Source: Alphaproteobacteria bacterium
GTDB taxonomy: Bacteria > Pseudomonadota > Alphaproteobacteria > Ferrovibrionales > Ferrovibrionaceae
Direction of reading: 5' to 3'
Assembly (NCBI GenBank): GCA_018336035.1
Contig: JAGXRD010000078.1
Location: forward strand, 1-64,000
Length of the DNA: 64,000 nt
Every line of letters begins with the position of its first letter. The stretch's first letter is position 1. The notes beneath the pieces were generated by a model. It had not been told where the DNA came from. It saw only the letters and a program-made list of their open reading frames with translations, and searched no databases. Shown here piece after piece: positions 27,017-35,301 of this stretch. The position numbers and the translations under genes are program-made.

Positions 27017-27787
27017 TCAACGCGCAGACATGCGTGCGCCGGCGTCAAGCGAGATAGTGGTCGCATTGAGATATTGGTTCTCCGCGATATGCCGCACTAG
27101 GCTTCCGAATTCCTCGGCCTGACCCATGCGGTTGGGAAACAGGATCATGCGGTTGATGATCGACTGCGACACATTCTCCGGCAGGCCGGCCACCATCGAG
27201 GTGTCGAACAAGCCGGGCGCGATGGTCACCACGCGGATGCCGAATTCGGCAAGGTCACGCGCTACCGGCAGCGTCAGCCCCATCACCCCGGCTTTGGAGG
27301 CGCTGTAGGCTGCCTGGCCGATCTGGCCCTGCCAGGCCGCGCCCGAGGCGGTGTTGATGATGACGCCGCGCTCCCCACCCACTTCGGGTTCATTCGCGCT
27401 CATCACCTGAGCCGCGAAGCGGATGACGTTGAATGTGCCGGTGAGGTTGACCGCGATGACCTTGCCCCAGGTCGCAAGCGGGAATGGCTGGCCACGCGAC
27501 AGCGTCTTTGCTGAATCGGCCACGCCGGCGCAGTTCACGACGACATGGATAGTGCCAAAAGCCTGCACTGCCGCATCAATGCCGGCCTGCACGCTGGCTT
27601 CATCCGCCACGTCGACGCCGCGGACGAGGCCATTGACGCCAAGTTCGGATGCCAGCATAGCCAGCTTCGCCTCGTCGCGGTCAAGGCCAACCACCCTGGC
27701 GCCGGCGGCCGCCAGGATCTTGCAGGTGGCAAAGCCAAGACCGGATGCGGCGCCGGTGACAACGGCGACCTTATTTTGGAGATTCAT
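27017..27787 (-). CDS. SDR, 3-hydroxyacyl-CoA dehydrogenase type 2-like
   Basis: 256-aa short-chain dehydrogenase. Cofactor motif [17 protein letters not shown] (TGxxxGxG) near residues 10-26, VVNCAGVA, catalytic NTASGAAWQ...YSASKAG (Ser, Tyr, Lys). The unusual length of the segment before the catalytic serine ([17 protein letters not shown]) and the ending [35 protein letters not shown] match HSD10-type beta-oxidation enzymes. It lies 32 bp after the thiolase gene in the same direction, consistent with the last two steps of a beta-oxidation spiral. Confidence 0.9.
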   Translation of the reverse strand: MNLQNKVAVVTGAASGLGFATCKILAAAGARVVGLDRDEAKLAMLASELGVNGLVRGVDVADEASVQAGIDAAVQAFGTIHVVVNCAGVADSAKTLSRGQPFPLATWGKVIAVNLTGTFNVIRFAAQVMSANEPEVGGERGVIINTASGAAWQGQIGQAAYSASKAGVMGLTLPVARDLAEFGIRVVTIAPGLFDTSMVAGLPENVSQSIINRMILFPNRMGQAEEFGSLVRHIAENQYLNATTISLDAGARMSAR

Positions 27788-27819
27788 TGTTTTCCTCCCG
27801 GGAATGAAACGGCAGTGTT

Positions 27820-29061
27820 TTAACGGCCGAGGATAATGACGCTGGCAATCGCCTCTTCGATGCCATGCAGGCCGCCGCCATTTTCGGCCAGCGCCAGTCG
27901 CGCGCCTTCCACCTGACGAGGACCGGCTTCACCGCGCAGCTGCGTCACCAGTTCGAAGACCTGCGCAATGCCGGTGGCGCCAACCGGATGGCCCTTGGAT
28001 TCCAGGCCACCAGAGGGATTAACCGGGATACGACCGCCCAGCGCGGTCTCGCCACGCTCCGACATCGGGCCGCCCTCGCCGAAATCGCAGAAACCGAGAT
28101 TCTCGATCTGGATGATTTCGCCCATCGCAGTCGCGTCATGCACCTCAGCCACCGAAATATCCTTCGGACCAACACCAGCCTTTTCATAGGCACGCTTGGA
28201 CCCTAGCGCCGTGCAGTGCTTCTCGACTTCGGTGGGATCGCGGTCGCTGCCGGACTGCAGCACGCTGGCCAGCACCTTGATGGCGCGGCTTTTGTCGATG
28301 CCAAGTCGGCGCAGGCCAGATTCGGTGACCAGCACCGCAGCAGCGGCGCCATCCGAGATCGGCGAGCACATTGGCAGGGTTAGCGGGTAGGTGATCGGCG
28401 GCGCGGCCAGGATCTGATCGACCGTATAGGCATCACGGAACTGCGCCAGCGGATTGTGCACCGAATGGGTATGGTTTTTTGCGGCAACAGCGGCGAGATG
28501 ACGCTGCGTGGTGCCGAAACGCTTCATATGCGCACGCGAAAAGGCGGCGTAGACATCCATGAAGGCGCTGTAGGGTTTCGGCGAGGTCGTGCCGTCTGGC
28601 ACCTCTACGCCGTCGCCCAGCTTCAGCAGGCGCTCGCGGATCGCCGGGATGTCCTGCACGTCCCAGGCACCATCGAAAGCCGAGAACATCAGCTCGCGAT
28701 CGGCGGAGAACATCTTCTCGGCACCCAGCGCCAGCGCGACATCCCCGTCGCCCGCCTTGAGGAAATTGACTGCCAGGTTAAAGGCCGTGGCGGCACTGGC
28801 GCAGGCATTCTCTACATTGACCACCGGAATGCCGCCGACCCCCATGCTGCGCATCACCACTTCGCCGCGGATCATGTGCTGGCGTTCCATGTGGCCCTGC
28901 GCCGAATTTGCAAAGAAGGCGGCTTCTGCCGGCTGGCCCTCCAGACCGGCATCCTTCAGCGCACCCTGCACCGCTTCGGCGGCCATGGTCTTGATCGTCT
29001 TGTCGAGCTGGCGGCCGAAATACGTCATGCCCACGCCGGCGATGTAAACCTGTTCCATCAT
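27820..29061 (-). CDS. Thiolase-like acetyl-CoA acyltransferase (SCP2-type active site)
   Basis: 413 aa (two ATG codons in tandem at 29061 and 29058; both have GGAGG-like upstream sequence). The nucleophilic Cys lies in VENACASAATAFNLA and the His in GGLESKGHPVGATG. The C-terminal loop that usually carries the second catalytic Cys (CxGGG) reads LAENGGGLHGIEEA, so Asn replaces it, as in SCP-x/lipid-transfer-type thiolases. The role is probably thiolytic cleavage of a branched or unusual 3-oxoacyl-CoA. Divergent from the enoyl-CoA hydratase gene across a strong palindrome. Confidence 0.9.
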   Translation of the reverse strand: MMEQVYIAGVGMTYFGRQLDKTIKTMAAEAVQGALKDAGLEGQPAEAAFFANSAQGHMERQHMIRGEVVMRSMGVGGIPVVNVENACASAATAFNLAVNFLKAGDGDVALALGAEKMFSADRELMFSAFDGAWDVQDIPAIRERLLKLGDGVEVPDGTTSPKPYSAFMDVYAAFSRAHMKRFGTTQRHLAAVAAKNHTHSVHNPLAQFRDAYTVDQILAAPPITYPLTLPMCSPISDGAAAAVLVTESGLRRLGIDKSRAIKVLASVLQSGSDRDPTEVEKHCTALGSKRAYEKAGVGPKDISVAEVHDATAMGEIIQIENLGFCDFGEGGPMSERGETALGGRIPVNPSGGLESKGHPVGATGIAQVFELVTQLRGEAGPRQVEGARLALAENGGGLHGIEEAIASVIILGR

Positions 29062-29165
29062 TCCCTCCCTCAGGGCTCGTCCTTGGATAAGCGCTGCCGG
29101 CCATCCAGGGACCTCACGGCGCTTGCCAATATTTCTTTATAGTCTACATTATGACTTATAATATT

Positions 29166-29191
29166 ATTTAATGACTCATGAGTCAATAAAT
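29166..29191. promoter_or_regulatory. 26-bp near-perfect palindrome, putative TetR operator
   Basis: Positions 29166-29191 are a palindrome with one mismatched pair; its core TGACTCATGAGTCA (29172-29185) is perfect. A second TGACTTATAA lies just upstream at 29152-29161. It sits between the divergent thiolase and enoyl-CoA hydratase genes and ends next to the GGAGG of the latter. Similar 16-base elements occur at the other promoters of this CoA cluster (38155, 39890, 44363). Confidence 0.7.
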
Positions 29192-29202
29192 GGAGGAAAC
29201 CC

Positions 29203-29997
29203 TTGAACACATCCGCTGATTCCAGCGTCCTGGTCGAGGTTCGCGATAGCGCCGTCTGGATCACCCTCAACCGGCCGGCCGCCTTGAATGCCATCACGCC
29301 GGACATCGTGGCCGGCATCCAGGCAGCGCTCGACCGCGCCGAGCGGGACGATATCCGCGCCGTGGTGCTAAGCGGCAACGGCCGCGCCTTCTGTGCCGGC
29401 GCCGACCTCAAGTTCGTGCGCGCCACCAGCGGCGAAGATGGCCAGAACGTCAGCAAATTCCTGAATTCCGTGCTCGACATGATGACGCGGCTGGAACGCT
29501 TCCCGCGGCCGGTGATCGCCGCCGTGAATGGCCTGGCGATGGCGGGCGGGCTGGAACTGCTGCTGTGCTGCGACATGGTGATCGCGGCGCGGTCGGCCCG
29601 CCTTGGCGACGCCCATGCGAATTTTGGCCTTCTGCCGGGCGGCGGCAGCTCGGTGCGTCTGCCACGCAAGATCGGCCCGACCCGCGCCAAGTATCTGCTA
29701 TTTACCGGTGAGTCGGTTCCTGCCGAAGATCTGGTGGCTGCCGGTCTGGTCAACGAGGTGGTGGAGGATGCCGACCTGGTGGCTGCCACCGGTCGCCTGG
29801 TGGCCAAGCTGGCGGTGAAAAGCCCGCTGGTGCTGCGGCGCATGAAGGCGCTGGTCGATGACGGGCTGGAGCAGCCATCCGCCCAGGCGCTGCGGCTGGA
29901 ACTGCTGGCGTCGGAAGTGCATGCGCACAGCGCCGATCTGAAGGAAGGTCTGGCCGCTTTCGTGGAAAAGCGCCAGCCGCGCTTTACCGGACGCTGA
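29203..29997 (+). CDS. Enoyl-CoA hydratase/isomerase family protein
   Basis: 264 aa from a TTG at 29203 with TGGAGG nine bases upstream. Crotonase signature: VWITLNRPAALNAITPDIV, the first oxyanion-hole segment SGNGRAFCAGADLKFV and the second NGLAMAGGLELLLCCDMVIAA. The position of the usual second acidic catalytic residue falls in FGLLPGGGSSVRLPRKIG, so the reaction could be hydration, isomerisation or another crotonase reaction. Followed after 17 bp by a CoA ligase-like gene. Probably acts in the same pathway as the divergent thiolase and SDR. Confidence 0.9.
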   Translation: MNTSADSSVLVEVRDSAVWITLNRPAALNAITPDIVAGIQAALDRAERDDIRAVVLSGNGRAFCAGADLKFVRATSGEDGQNVSKFLNSVLDMMTRLERFPRPVIAAVNGLAMAGGLELLLCCDMVIAARSARLGDAHANFGLLPGGGSSVRLPRKIGPTRAKYLLFTGESVPAEDLVAAGLVNEVVEDADLVAATGRLVAKLAVKSPLVLRRMKALVDDGLEQPSAQALRLELLASEVHAHSADLKEGLAAFVEKRQPRFTGR

Positions 29998-30014
29998 CCC
30001 AGGGAGAGCCCACG

Positions 30015-31226
30015 ATGACCGAGACGCGTTTTGCGCGACTGCGCGCCATTCAGGCCAATGCTTATGCGCAGGCCCCTGCCATCCGCACCCTGTTCGATGC
30101 CGCCGGCCTGCGCCCGGATCAACTCGGCGATGCCGCCGCCCTGGCACGTCTGCCGGTGTTCAAGAAAGAGGCGATGATCGAGCGGCAGCGCCTGGCCCCG
30201 CCCTATGGCGGTTTCCTGGCCGCGCCGGCCACGGACATCGAGCGTATCTTCGTCTCGCCCGGCCCGATCAACGAGCCGCAGTTCCGGGGTGAGATAGATG
30301 GCCTGGGTTTCGGCGCCGCCTTTGCTGCTGCCGGGATCGGCGGCGGCGATGTGGTGCTGAACACCTGGTCCTATCATCTGGTCCCGGCCGGGTTGCTGCT
30401 AGATGAAGGCCTGCGCAGCACCGGTGCCACCGTCATTCCCGCCGGCACCGGCGGCAGCGAAATGCAGGCCAAGCTGATCCGCGACCTTGGCGTGACCTGC
30501 ATCTGCGCGGCCACGGCCTATTTCGTCACCCTGGCCGAAACACTGGAACAGGCCGGCCACGAGCTGCCGCGCGATTGGGGCGTCACGTCCGCCCTGCTGG
30601 GCGGCGAATTCGGCGACTGGATGGGCAAGCGCCGCAGGCTGGAGGTGCGTTATGGCCTGCGGACCTTCTCGGTTTATGCCACAGCGGATTTCGGCCTGAT
30701 CGGCTTCGAACGCGACACTCAGGAAGGCTACGAAATCCACCCCGACCGCATCGTGCAGATCTGCGATCCGGTCAGCGGAAACCCGCTGCCCGTCGGCGAG
30801 CCCGGCGAGATCGTGGTGACAACCCTGCGGCCAGGCTGGCCGCTGATCCGCTTCGGCACCGGTGATGTCGCCATCGCCCGCGCGTTGCATGCCGATGGCA
30901 GCGTCGCACATATCTCCATGCTGCAGGGCCGCGTCGGTCAGTCCGTGAAGGCGCGCGAGATCTTCATTTATCCACGGCAGCTGGAGGATCTGGCGATCGC
31001 CATCCCCGGCATCCAGCGTGCCCAGGCCTCGATCACCCGCGAGGGGCATCGCGACTGCGTCACGCTGCGCCTGGCCCTGCAGGATGGTATCGATCCCAGC
31101 AGCGTGACCGAACCCGCTCAGGCGAAATTCCGCGAACTGTCACGCCTCAAGGCCGACCATGTCGAGATTGCCTGCAGCACGGAGTTGAACGCCGAAGCGC
31201 CACTGGTGCGCGATCTGCGACAGTAA
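30015..31226 (+). CDS. Phenylacetate-CoA ligase-like adenylate-forming enzyme
   Basis: 403 aa, PaaK-like size. N-terminus LRAIQANAYAQAPAIRTLFD and LARLPVFKKEAMIERQ resembles PaaK (FR.HA...PFY, LP.T.K..L). A5-like SVYATADFGLIGFERD and PVGEPGEIVVTTLRPGWPLIRFGTGDVA match the adenylation C-lobe. The usual phosphate-binding SSGTTGKP loop reads VSPGPINEPQ, so it is poorly conserved and activity may differ. It may activate an aryl or alkyl acid to a CoA thioester. Cotranscribed with the enoyl-CoA hydratase gene. Confidence 0.83.
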   Translation: MTETRFARLRAIQANAYAQAPAIRTLFDAAGLRPDQLGDAAALARLPVFKKEAMIERQRLAPPYGGFLAAPATDIERIFVSPGPINEPQFRGEIDGLGFGAAFAAAGIGGGDVVLNTWSYHLVPAGLLLDEGLRSTGATVIPAGTGGSEMQAKLIRDLGVTCICAATAYFVTLAETLEQAGHELPRDWGVTSALLGGEFGDWMGKRRRLEVRYGLRTFSVYATADFGLIGFERDTQEGYEIHPDRIVQICDPVSGNPLPVGEPGEIVVTTLRPGWPLIRFGTGDVAIARALHADGSVAHISMLQGRVGQSVKAREIFIYPRQLEDLAIAIPGIQRAQASITREGHRDCVTLRLALQDGIDPSSVTEPAQAKFRELSRLKADHVEIACSTELNAEAPLVRDLRQ

Positions 31227-31232
31227 ATTCTG

Positions 31233-31252
31233 GCTGGCTCAGCCGAGCCAGC
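31233..31252. terminator. Bidirectional hairpin between convergent genes
   Basis: GCTGGCTC (31233-31240) and GAGCCAGC (31245-31252) pair perfectly around AGCC. The stem lies 6 bp past the stop of the plus-strand ligase gene and overlaps the last codons of livF on the minus strand, so it probably serves both transcripts. Confidence 0.55.
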
Positions 31253-32060
31253 GCTTGCGCCGCCGGTAATGTTTGACATCGCGGTAGCTCTTGCGCTCGC
31301 CCTGGACATTCAGGCCCAGATAGAATTCACGTACGTCTTCATTGCTGCGCAGTTCATCGCCTGCGCCTTCCAGCACGATATGGCCGTTTTCCATGACGTA
31401 GCCATAATCCGCAAGCTGCAGCGCAACGCGCGCATTCTGCTCCACCACCAGCAGCGTGACGCCGGCATCCTTCAGTGACTTCAGAACGGCGAAAACCTCG
31501 TCGACCATCAGCGGTGCCAAACCGAGCGACGGCTCGTCGATCAGCATGAGCTTCGGTCGTGCCATCATAGCACGGCCGATCACCAGCATCTGCTGCTCAC
31601 CGCCTGACAGATAGCCAGAGGTGCGGTCTTTCAGGGCCGCAAGCCGGCCGATGCGGGAATAAACCTCATCCAGTCGCTGCCGCACCGCACGCAGGCTGGT
31701 TTCCTTGTGCCCACCGATGATCAGGTTCTGCTCCACAGTGAGGTGGCGCAGCACGCGGCGTCCTTCCATCACATGGATGATGCCGGTATCGACGATGTCG
31801 ACCGCATCCTGATTGTCGATGCGCTTGCCGTTGAACTGGATATTACCCGAGGTGACGCGCCCGTCCTCGGTTTTGATCACATTCGAAATCGCCTTCAGCG
31901 TGGTCGACTTGCCGGCGCCGTTACCACCCAGCAGGGCAACGCACTGCCCCTCGCTGATGCGCATCGAGACACCCTTCACCGCCAGGATGACCTCGCTGTA
32001 GATCACTTCGACATTGTTGAGCTCAAGCACGCGCGCCTCCGGCATTGCGGGGCCGGGCAT
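31239..32060 (-). CDS. livF: Branched-chain-type ABC transporter ATPase, LivF
   Basis: 273 aa. Walker A GGNGAGKSTTLKAI, Q-loop region then signature LSGGEQQMLVIGRAMM, Walker B LMLIDEPSLGLAP; these are LivF-specific variants. The C-terminus is extended with a basic tail (YRDVKHYRRRKRWLG). The first ATG (32060) lies inside a perfect hairpin (32050-32072); a second ATG at 32045 would shorten the protein by five residues, so the start is uncertain. Last gene of the ABC operon. LivFGHMK-type systems with CoA ligases usually import carboxylic acids rather than amino acids. Confidence 0.92.
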   Translation of the reverse strand: MPGPAMPEARVLELNNVEVIYSEVILAVKGVSMRISEGQCVALLGGNGAGKSTTLKAISNVIKTEDGRVTSGNIQFNGKRIDNQDAVDIVDTGIIHVMEGRRVLRHLTVEQNLIIGGHKETSLRAVRQRLDEVYSRIGRLAALKDRTSGYLSGGEQQMLVIGRAMMARPKLMLIDEPSLGLAPLMVDEVFAVLKSLKDAGVTLLVVEQNARVALQLADYGYVMENGHIVLEGAGDELRSNEDVREFYLGLNVQGERKSYRDVKHYRRRKRWLG

Positions 32061-32072
32061 TCCGCCCGGCCC
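32050..32072 (-). promoter_or_regulatory. Hairpin between livK-type and livF genes
   Basis: GGGCCGGGC (32050-32058) and GCCCGGCCC (32064-32072) form a perfect 9-bp stem with a 5-nt loop in the 27-bp gap between the binding-protein and livF genes. It covers the first possible livF start codon. It is the third stem-loop in this window placed directly after a binding-protein gene. Confidence 0.6.
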
Positions 32073-32087
32073 GCCCTTGCGACTGGG

Positions 32088-33305
32088 TTACCACTTCCCG
32101 ATCTGCGGCACCGGCACACCCGGGGCAGCGGTGATATACTTGCCGCCCTTCACAATACCGATATTGACTGTCGCACCCGTGGTCGGGAACGGCGCATCGT
32201 TGGTGTATTTGACATCCGACAGGATCTCGAAGGTTTGCTCGCTGGTGATCGTGGTGCTGAGCAGAGCTTCGCGCACGCCGCGGCCGGTGACATTTGCCGC
32301 GCCTGACTTCTTGGCCGCTGCCTCCACCGCACGCAACGCCACCAAGGTCTGATTCAGGCCCATCACGGTCGGGACCGTCCAACCACCCTTCATACCGTAC
32401 TGGCTCTTGAGCTTCTCATAGAACTGGCGCGACTTGGTATTTTCGTCGGTCGGCATCGCCATGCCGTAAACCTCATAGTCGCCCTCCAGATTGGCAATGC
32501 CGCCTATGGCCGAAGCCGAAGCGGTGATGCCGTTATGCGAGCTCATCACGATCGGCACCTTCTTGTTCAGCGCCTGCAACGCGCGCTTCACCGCCACCAC
32601 TGCCGCCGTATTGGTCTGCACGTCCAACACCTGGGCACCCTTGTTGAGCACGCGATTGACCTGCGTGGTCAGGTCGGTCGGCTGCACTTCGGTGTAGACG
32701 ATTTCGACCAGGTCGATGGTCGCCTTGTTCTCATCGGCATACTTGCGCAAGCCTTTGGCGATATCCACATAGGCCGGCGAGGCTTCTGACGAGAAGACCG
32801 CGACCTTCAGGGCGCCGGAAACATTGTTCTGTTTACGGTACCATTCGAGGAAGGCGGCTGCCTCATGCGCATAGGTGGAGCGCGGGTTGAACACCCAGGG
32901 GTCGCTCTTCCAGCCGAAGCCATAACCAGCGGTGGACATGATCAGCGGAATGCCGTCGGCCGGCAGGCGGCCCTGCAAAGCGGTGGCATCCGGTGCGCCG
33001 ACACCCAGTGCGATGATCGGATTCAGCTCGGCCTTGATGCCGGGCCACAGGCTGGCGACCTGGGCGGCGTCGTAGCGATGGTCGTAGTCCTTCATCTTAA
33101 GCTGGACGCCCAGGTCCTTGCCCACTTCGGCATTCCACCAGGCAACGGCGGAGTGCCGTGCGCCATTGAGATCCTTCATCACGTCGGCATAAGGGCCGGT
33201 GAAATCGGCCAGCGAAGCGATGTTATAGGTGGTCTGGGCCTGCGCCGGGGCAGCCAGCATGAGCGTGGCCATTCCGGCGAGCACTGTGCGTGCGAACATT
33301 TTCAT
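32088..33305 (-). CDS. Branched-chain-type ABC substrate-binding protein, LivK-like
   Basis: 405-aa periplasmic binding protein (Peripla_BP_6 type). Signal peptide MKMFARTVLAGMATLMLAAPAQA, cut near residue 23; GGAGG lies upstream of the ATG. Typical segments: IASLADFTGPYADVMKDLNGARHSAVAWWN, YDHRYDAAQVASLW and VAVFSSEASPAYVDIAKGL. The ligand is probably the acid that the operon's acyl-CoA synthetase activates. Located between livM and livF, 55 bp after livM. Confidence 0.92.
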   Translation of the reverse strand: MKMFARTVLAGMATLMLAAPAQAQTTYNIASLADFTGPYADVMKDLNGARHSAVAWWNAEVGKDLGVQLKMKDYDHRYDAAQVASLWPGIKAELNPIIALGVGAPDATALQGRLPADGIPLIMSTAGYGFGWKSDPWVFNPRSTYAHEAAAFLEWYRKQNNVSGALKVAVFSSEASPAYVDIAKGLRKYADENKATIDLVEIVYTEVQPTDLTTQVNRVLNKGAQVLDVQTNTAAVVAVKRALQALNKKVPIVMSSHNGITASASAIGGIANLEGDYEVYGMAMPTDENTKSRQFYEKLKSQYGMKGGWTVPTVMGLNQTLVALRAVEAAAKKSGAANVTGRGVREALLSTTITSEQTFEILSDVKYTNDAPFPTTGATVNIGIVKGGKYITAAPGVPVPQIGKW

Positions 33306-33360
33306 TGTTATTTCCTCCCGTTTTTCATGTGTGTGGAACTCGTCTACGCCATGCGGAACG

Positions 33361-34413
33361 CTAGTAAGAGAACGGCCAGAGCCGGTAGGAGCGCTTGATG
33401 ATCGACCAGCGATGCATCAGACCGCGCGGTTCGAAGATCAGGAAGGCGGCAATTACACCTCCAAGGAAGATGTTGAGCGTGGCAAACACCACGTCACCAC
33501 CAAGCCACGGCACCAATTGCACGAACGTGGGACCAAGGCTGATGAAGCTCTCGCGGATCGAAAGGATGACCACGACGCCGATCAAGGCGCCGGTGATAGA
33601 TCCGATGCCGCCGACAATAACCATGGCCACGAACCAGATCGAATGGAACAGCGTGAACTGGTCGACGGCGACGAAGCGGACATAATAGGCCCACAGCCCA
33701 CCGCCGATGCCCGCATAGAAAGACCCCACCAGGAAGGCCATGGCCTTGGTACGGACCACATCAATGCCCATCATGCCGGAGGCGACATCATCGTCGCGTA
33801 CCGCCACGAAGTCGCGGCCATGACGGCTGCGGGCGATGCCGAAGGCGCCGGCCACCATCACTACGGCGAAGACCAGACAGAGATAGTAGATCGAGCGGTC
33901 GGTATCGATGACATAGCCGAACAGTTGCGCCGGCTCGAGCGACAGGCCGTTCGAGCCGCCGAGCCATGATTGCGGTAGATTGAGCACCAGGAAATGGAAT
34001 AGCGACTGTGCCGCGATGGTGGTGAGCACAAGATAGAAGCCTTTGATGCGCACTGCCGACAGGCCGAAGATGAAGCCGAAGGCCGCGGCCGCACAGCCGC
34101 CCAGCGGGATCGCGGCCCAGAACGGGAAGCCGAACTTGCTGGCCAGTACCGCGGTGGCATAGGCGCCACTGCCCATGAAGGCGGCCTGGCCGAGATTGAT
34201 CTGGCCGCCATAGCCGGTGCAGATCTGCAGGCCGACAGTCACCACGACCGTAATCAGCGCCGAGGTCGCTACCGCTACCAGGCGCGGGCCGACCAGCAGC
34301 GGCAACACCGCCAGCAGCACCATGAAGAGGATCAGGCAGATGAGCTGCTTGCGCGTGCGGATCAGCGACTGGTCGCGCGCGAAGCTGGTTGCAAAGACGC
34401 CAGCGGGATCCAT
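33361..34413 (-). CDS. livM: Branched-chain-type ABC permease, LivM
   Basis: 350-aa permease with about nine hydrophobic segments. LivM landmarks: CTGYGGQINLGQAAFMGSGAYATAVLA, the EAA-like loop DFVAVRDDDVASGMMGIDVVRTKAMAF, and the ending FLIFEPRGLMHRW. Separated by 3 bp from livH, so coupled. It forms the translocation pore with LivH. Confidence 0.93.
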   Translation of the reverse strand: MDPAGVFATSFARDQSLIRTRKQLICLILFMVLLAVLPLLVGPRLVAVATSALITVVVTVGLQICTGYGGQINLGQAAFMGSGAYATAVLASKFGFPFWAAIPLGGCAAAAFGFIFGLSAVRIKGFYLVLTTIAAQSLFHFLVLNLPQSWLGGSNGLSLEPAQLFGYVIDTDRSIYYLCLVFAVVMVAGAFGIARSRHGRDFVAVRDDDVASGMMGIDVVRTKAMAFLVGSFYAGIGGGLWAYYVRFVAVDQFTLFHSIWFVAMVIVGGIGSITGALIGVVVILSIRESFISLGPTFVQLVPWLGGDVVFATLNIFLGGVIAAFLIFEPRGLMHRWSIIKRSYRLWPFSY

Positions 34414-34416
34414 GCC

Positions 34417-35301
34417 TCAGACCCTCTCGACCATCTTCCAACCGAACATGCCGGTTGGTCGGATGAATAGGATGACAAGCATGATGATGAACGGGAAAAC
34501 GTTGCCGACCGAGCCGCCGATCACGGGATCGACATAAGCCATGACCAGGCCCTGAATGATGCCCACGATAATCCCGGCAAGCAGCACGCCAGCGATCGAT
34601 TCAAAACCAGCCAGCAAGGCGACCGGCAGCGCGGCGAGCCCGATCTCGGAGGCCAGGAAGCTGACGGACTTTCCGCTCAGGAAGATAATCGCGCCCAGCG
34701 TGGACAGCACCGAACCGAGGATCCAGGCAAAGGCCACCGAGCGCTTGACTGAAATGCCCATCGACACCGCAACCTGGTGATCTTCTGCCACCGCCGTCAT
34801 GCGCAGACCAGGCCGGGTGCGGTTGAAGAACCAGGAGAGGCCAAGACCAACGACGATGGTGATCATGCCGCCAATGAACAGCGAGCGTGGGATCAGGATG
34901 TCGCCGATGATCACCGGCTGCAGCGGGAAGATGATCGGGAACGGCCGCACCTGCGGGCCGAACAGCACCAGGATCAGGCCACGCAGCAGAATCAGGAGCC
35001 CGATGGTAACCATCACCATGGCAAAGACCGACTCGCCGACCAGGCGCGAGAAGAAGATCCGCTCGATGGCGAAACCGAAAAGTGCCGCGGCGACGAAAGC
35101 CAGCGGAATGCCGATCCAGTATGGCAGGCCGATGGATGTGATCATCCACCAGACCACGAAGCCACCGAATACCACCAGCTCGCCCTGCGCGAAGTTGAAG
35201 ACCTTGGAGGCGCGATAGATGACAATGAACCCCATGGCGATCAGGGCATACAGCAGCCCGATCAGCGCACCATTGATGGTGTAGTTGAGAAACTCGCTCA
35301 T
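34417..35301 (-). CDS. livH: Branched-chain-type ABC permease, LivH
   Basis: 294-aa permease. Landmarks: NGALIGLLYALIAMGFIVIYRASKVFNFAQGELVVFGGF at the N-terminus, EDHQVAVSMGISVKRSVAFAW (EAA-like loop), and GGSVGNVFPFIIMLVILFIRPTGMFG at the end. Overlaps the acyl-CoA synthetase stop by 4 bp (ATGA), tying transporter and CoA activation in one translational unit. Confidence 0.94.
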   Translation of the reverse strand: MSEFLNYTINGALIGLLYALIAMGFIVIYRASKVFNFAQGELVVFGGFVVWWMITSIGLPYWIGIPLAFVAAALFGFAIERIFFSRLVGESVFAMVMVTIGLLILLRGLILVLFGPQVRPFPIIFPLQPVIIGDILIPRSLFIGGMITIVVGLGLSWFFNRTRPGLRMTAVAEDHQVAVSMGISVKRSVAFAWILGSVLSTLGAIIFLSGKSVSFLASEIGLAALPVALLAGFESIAGVLLAGIIVGIIQGLVMAYVDPVIGGSVGNVFPFIIMLVILFIRPTGMFGWKMVERV

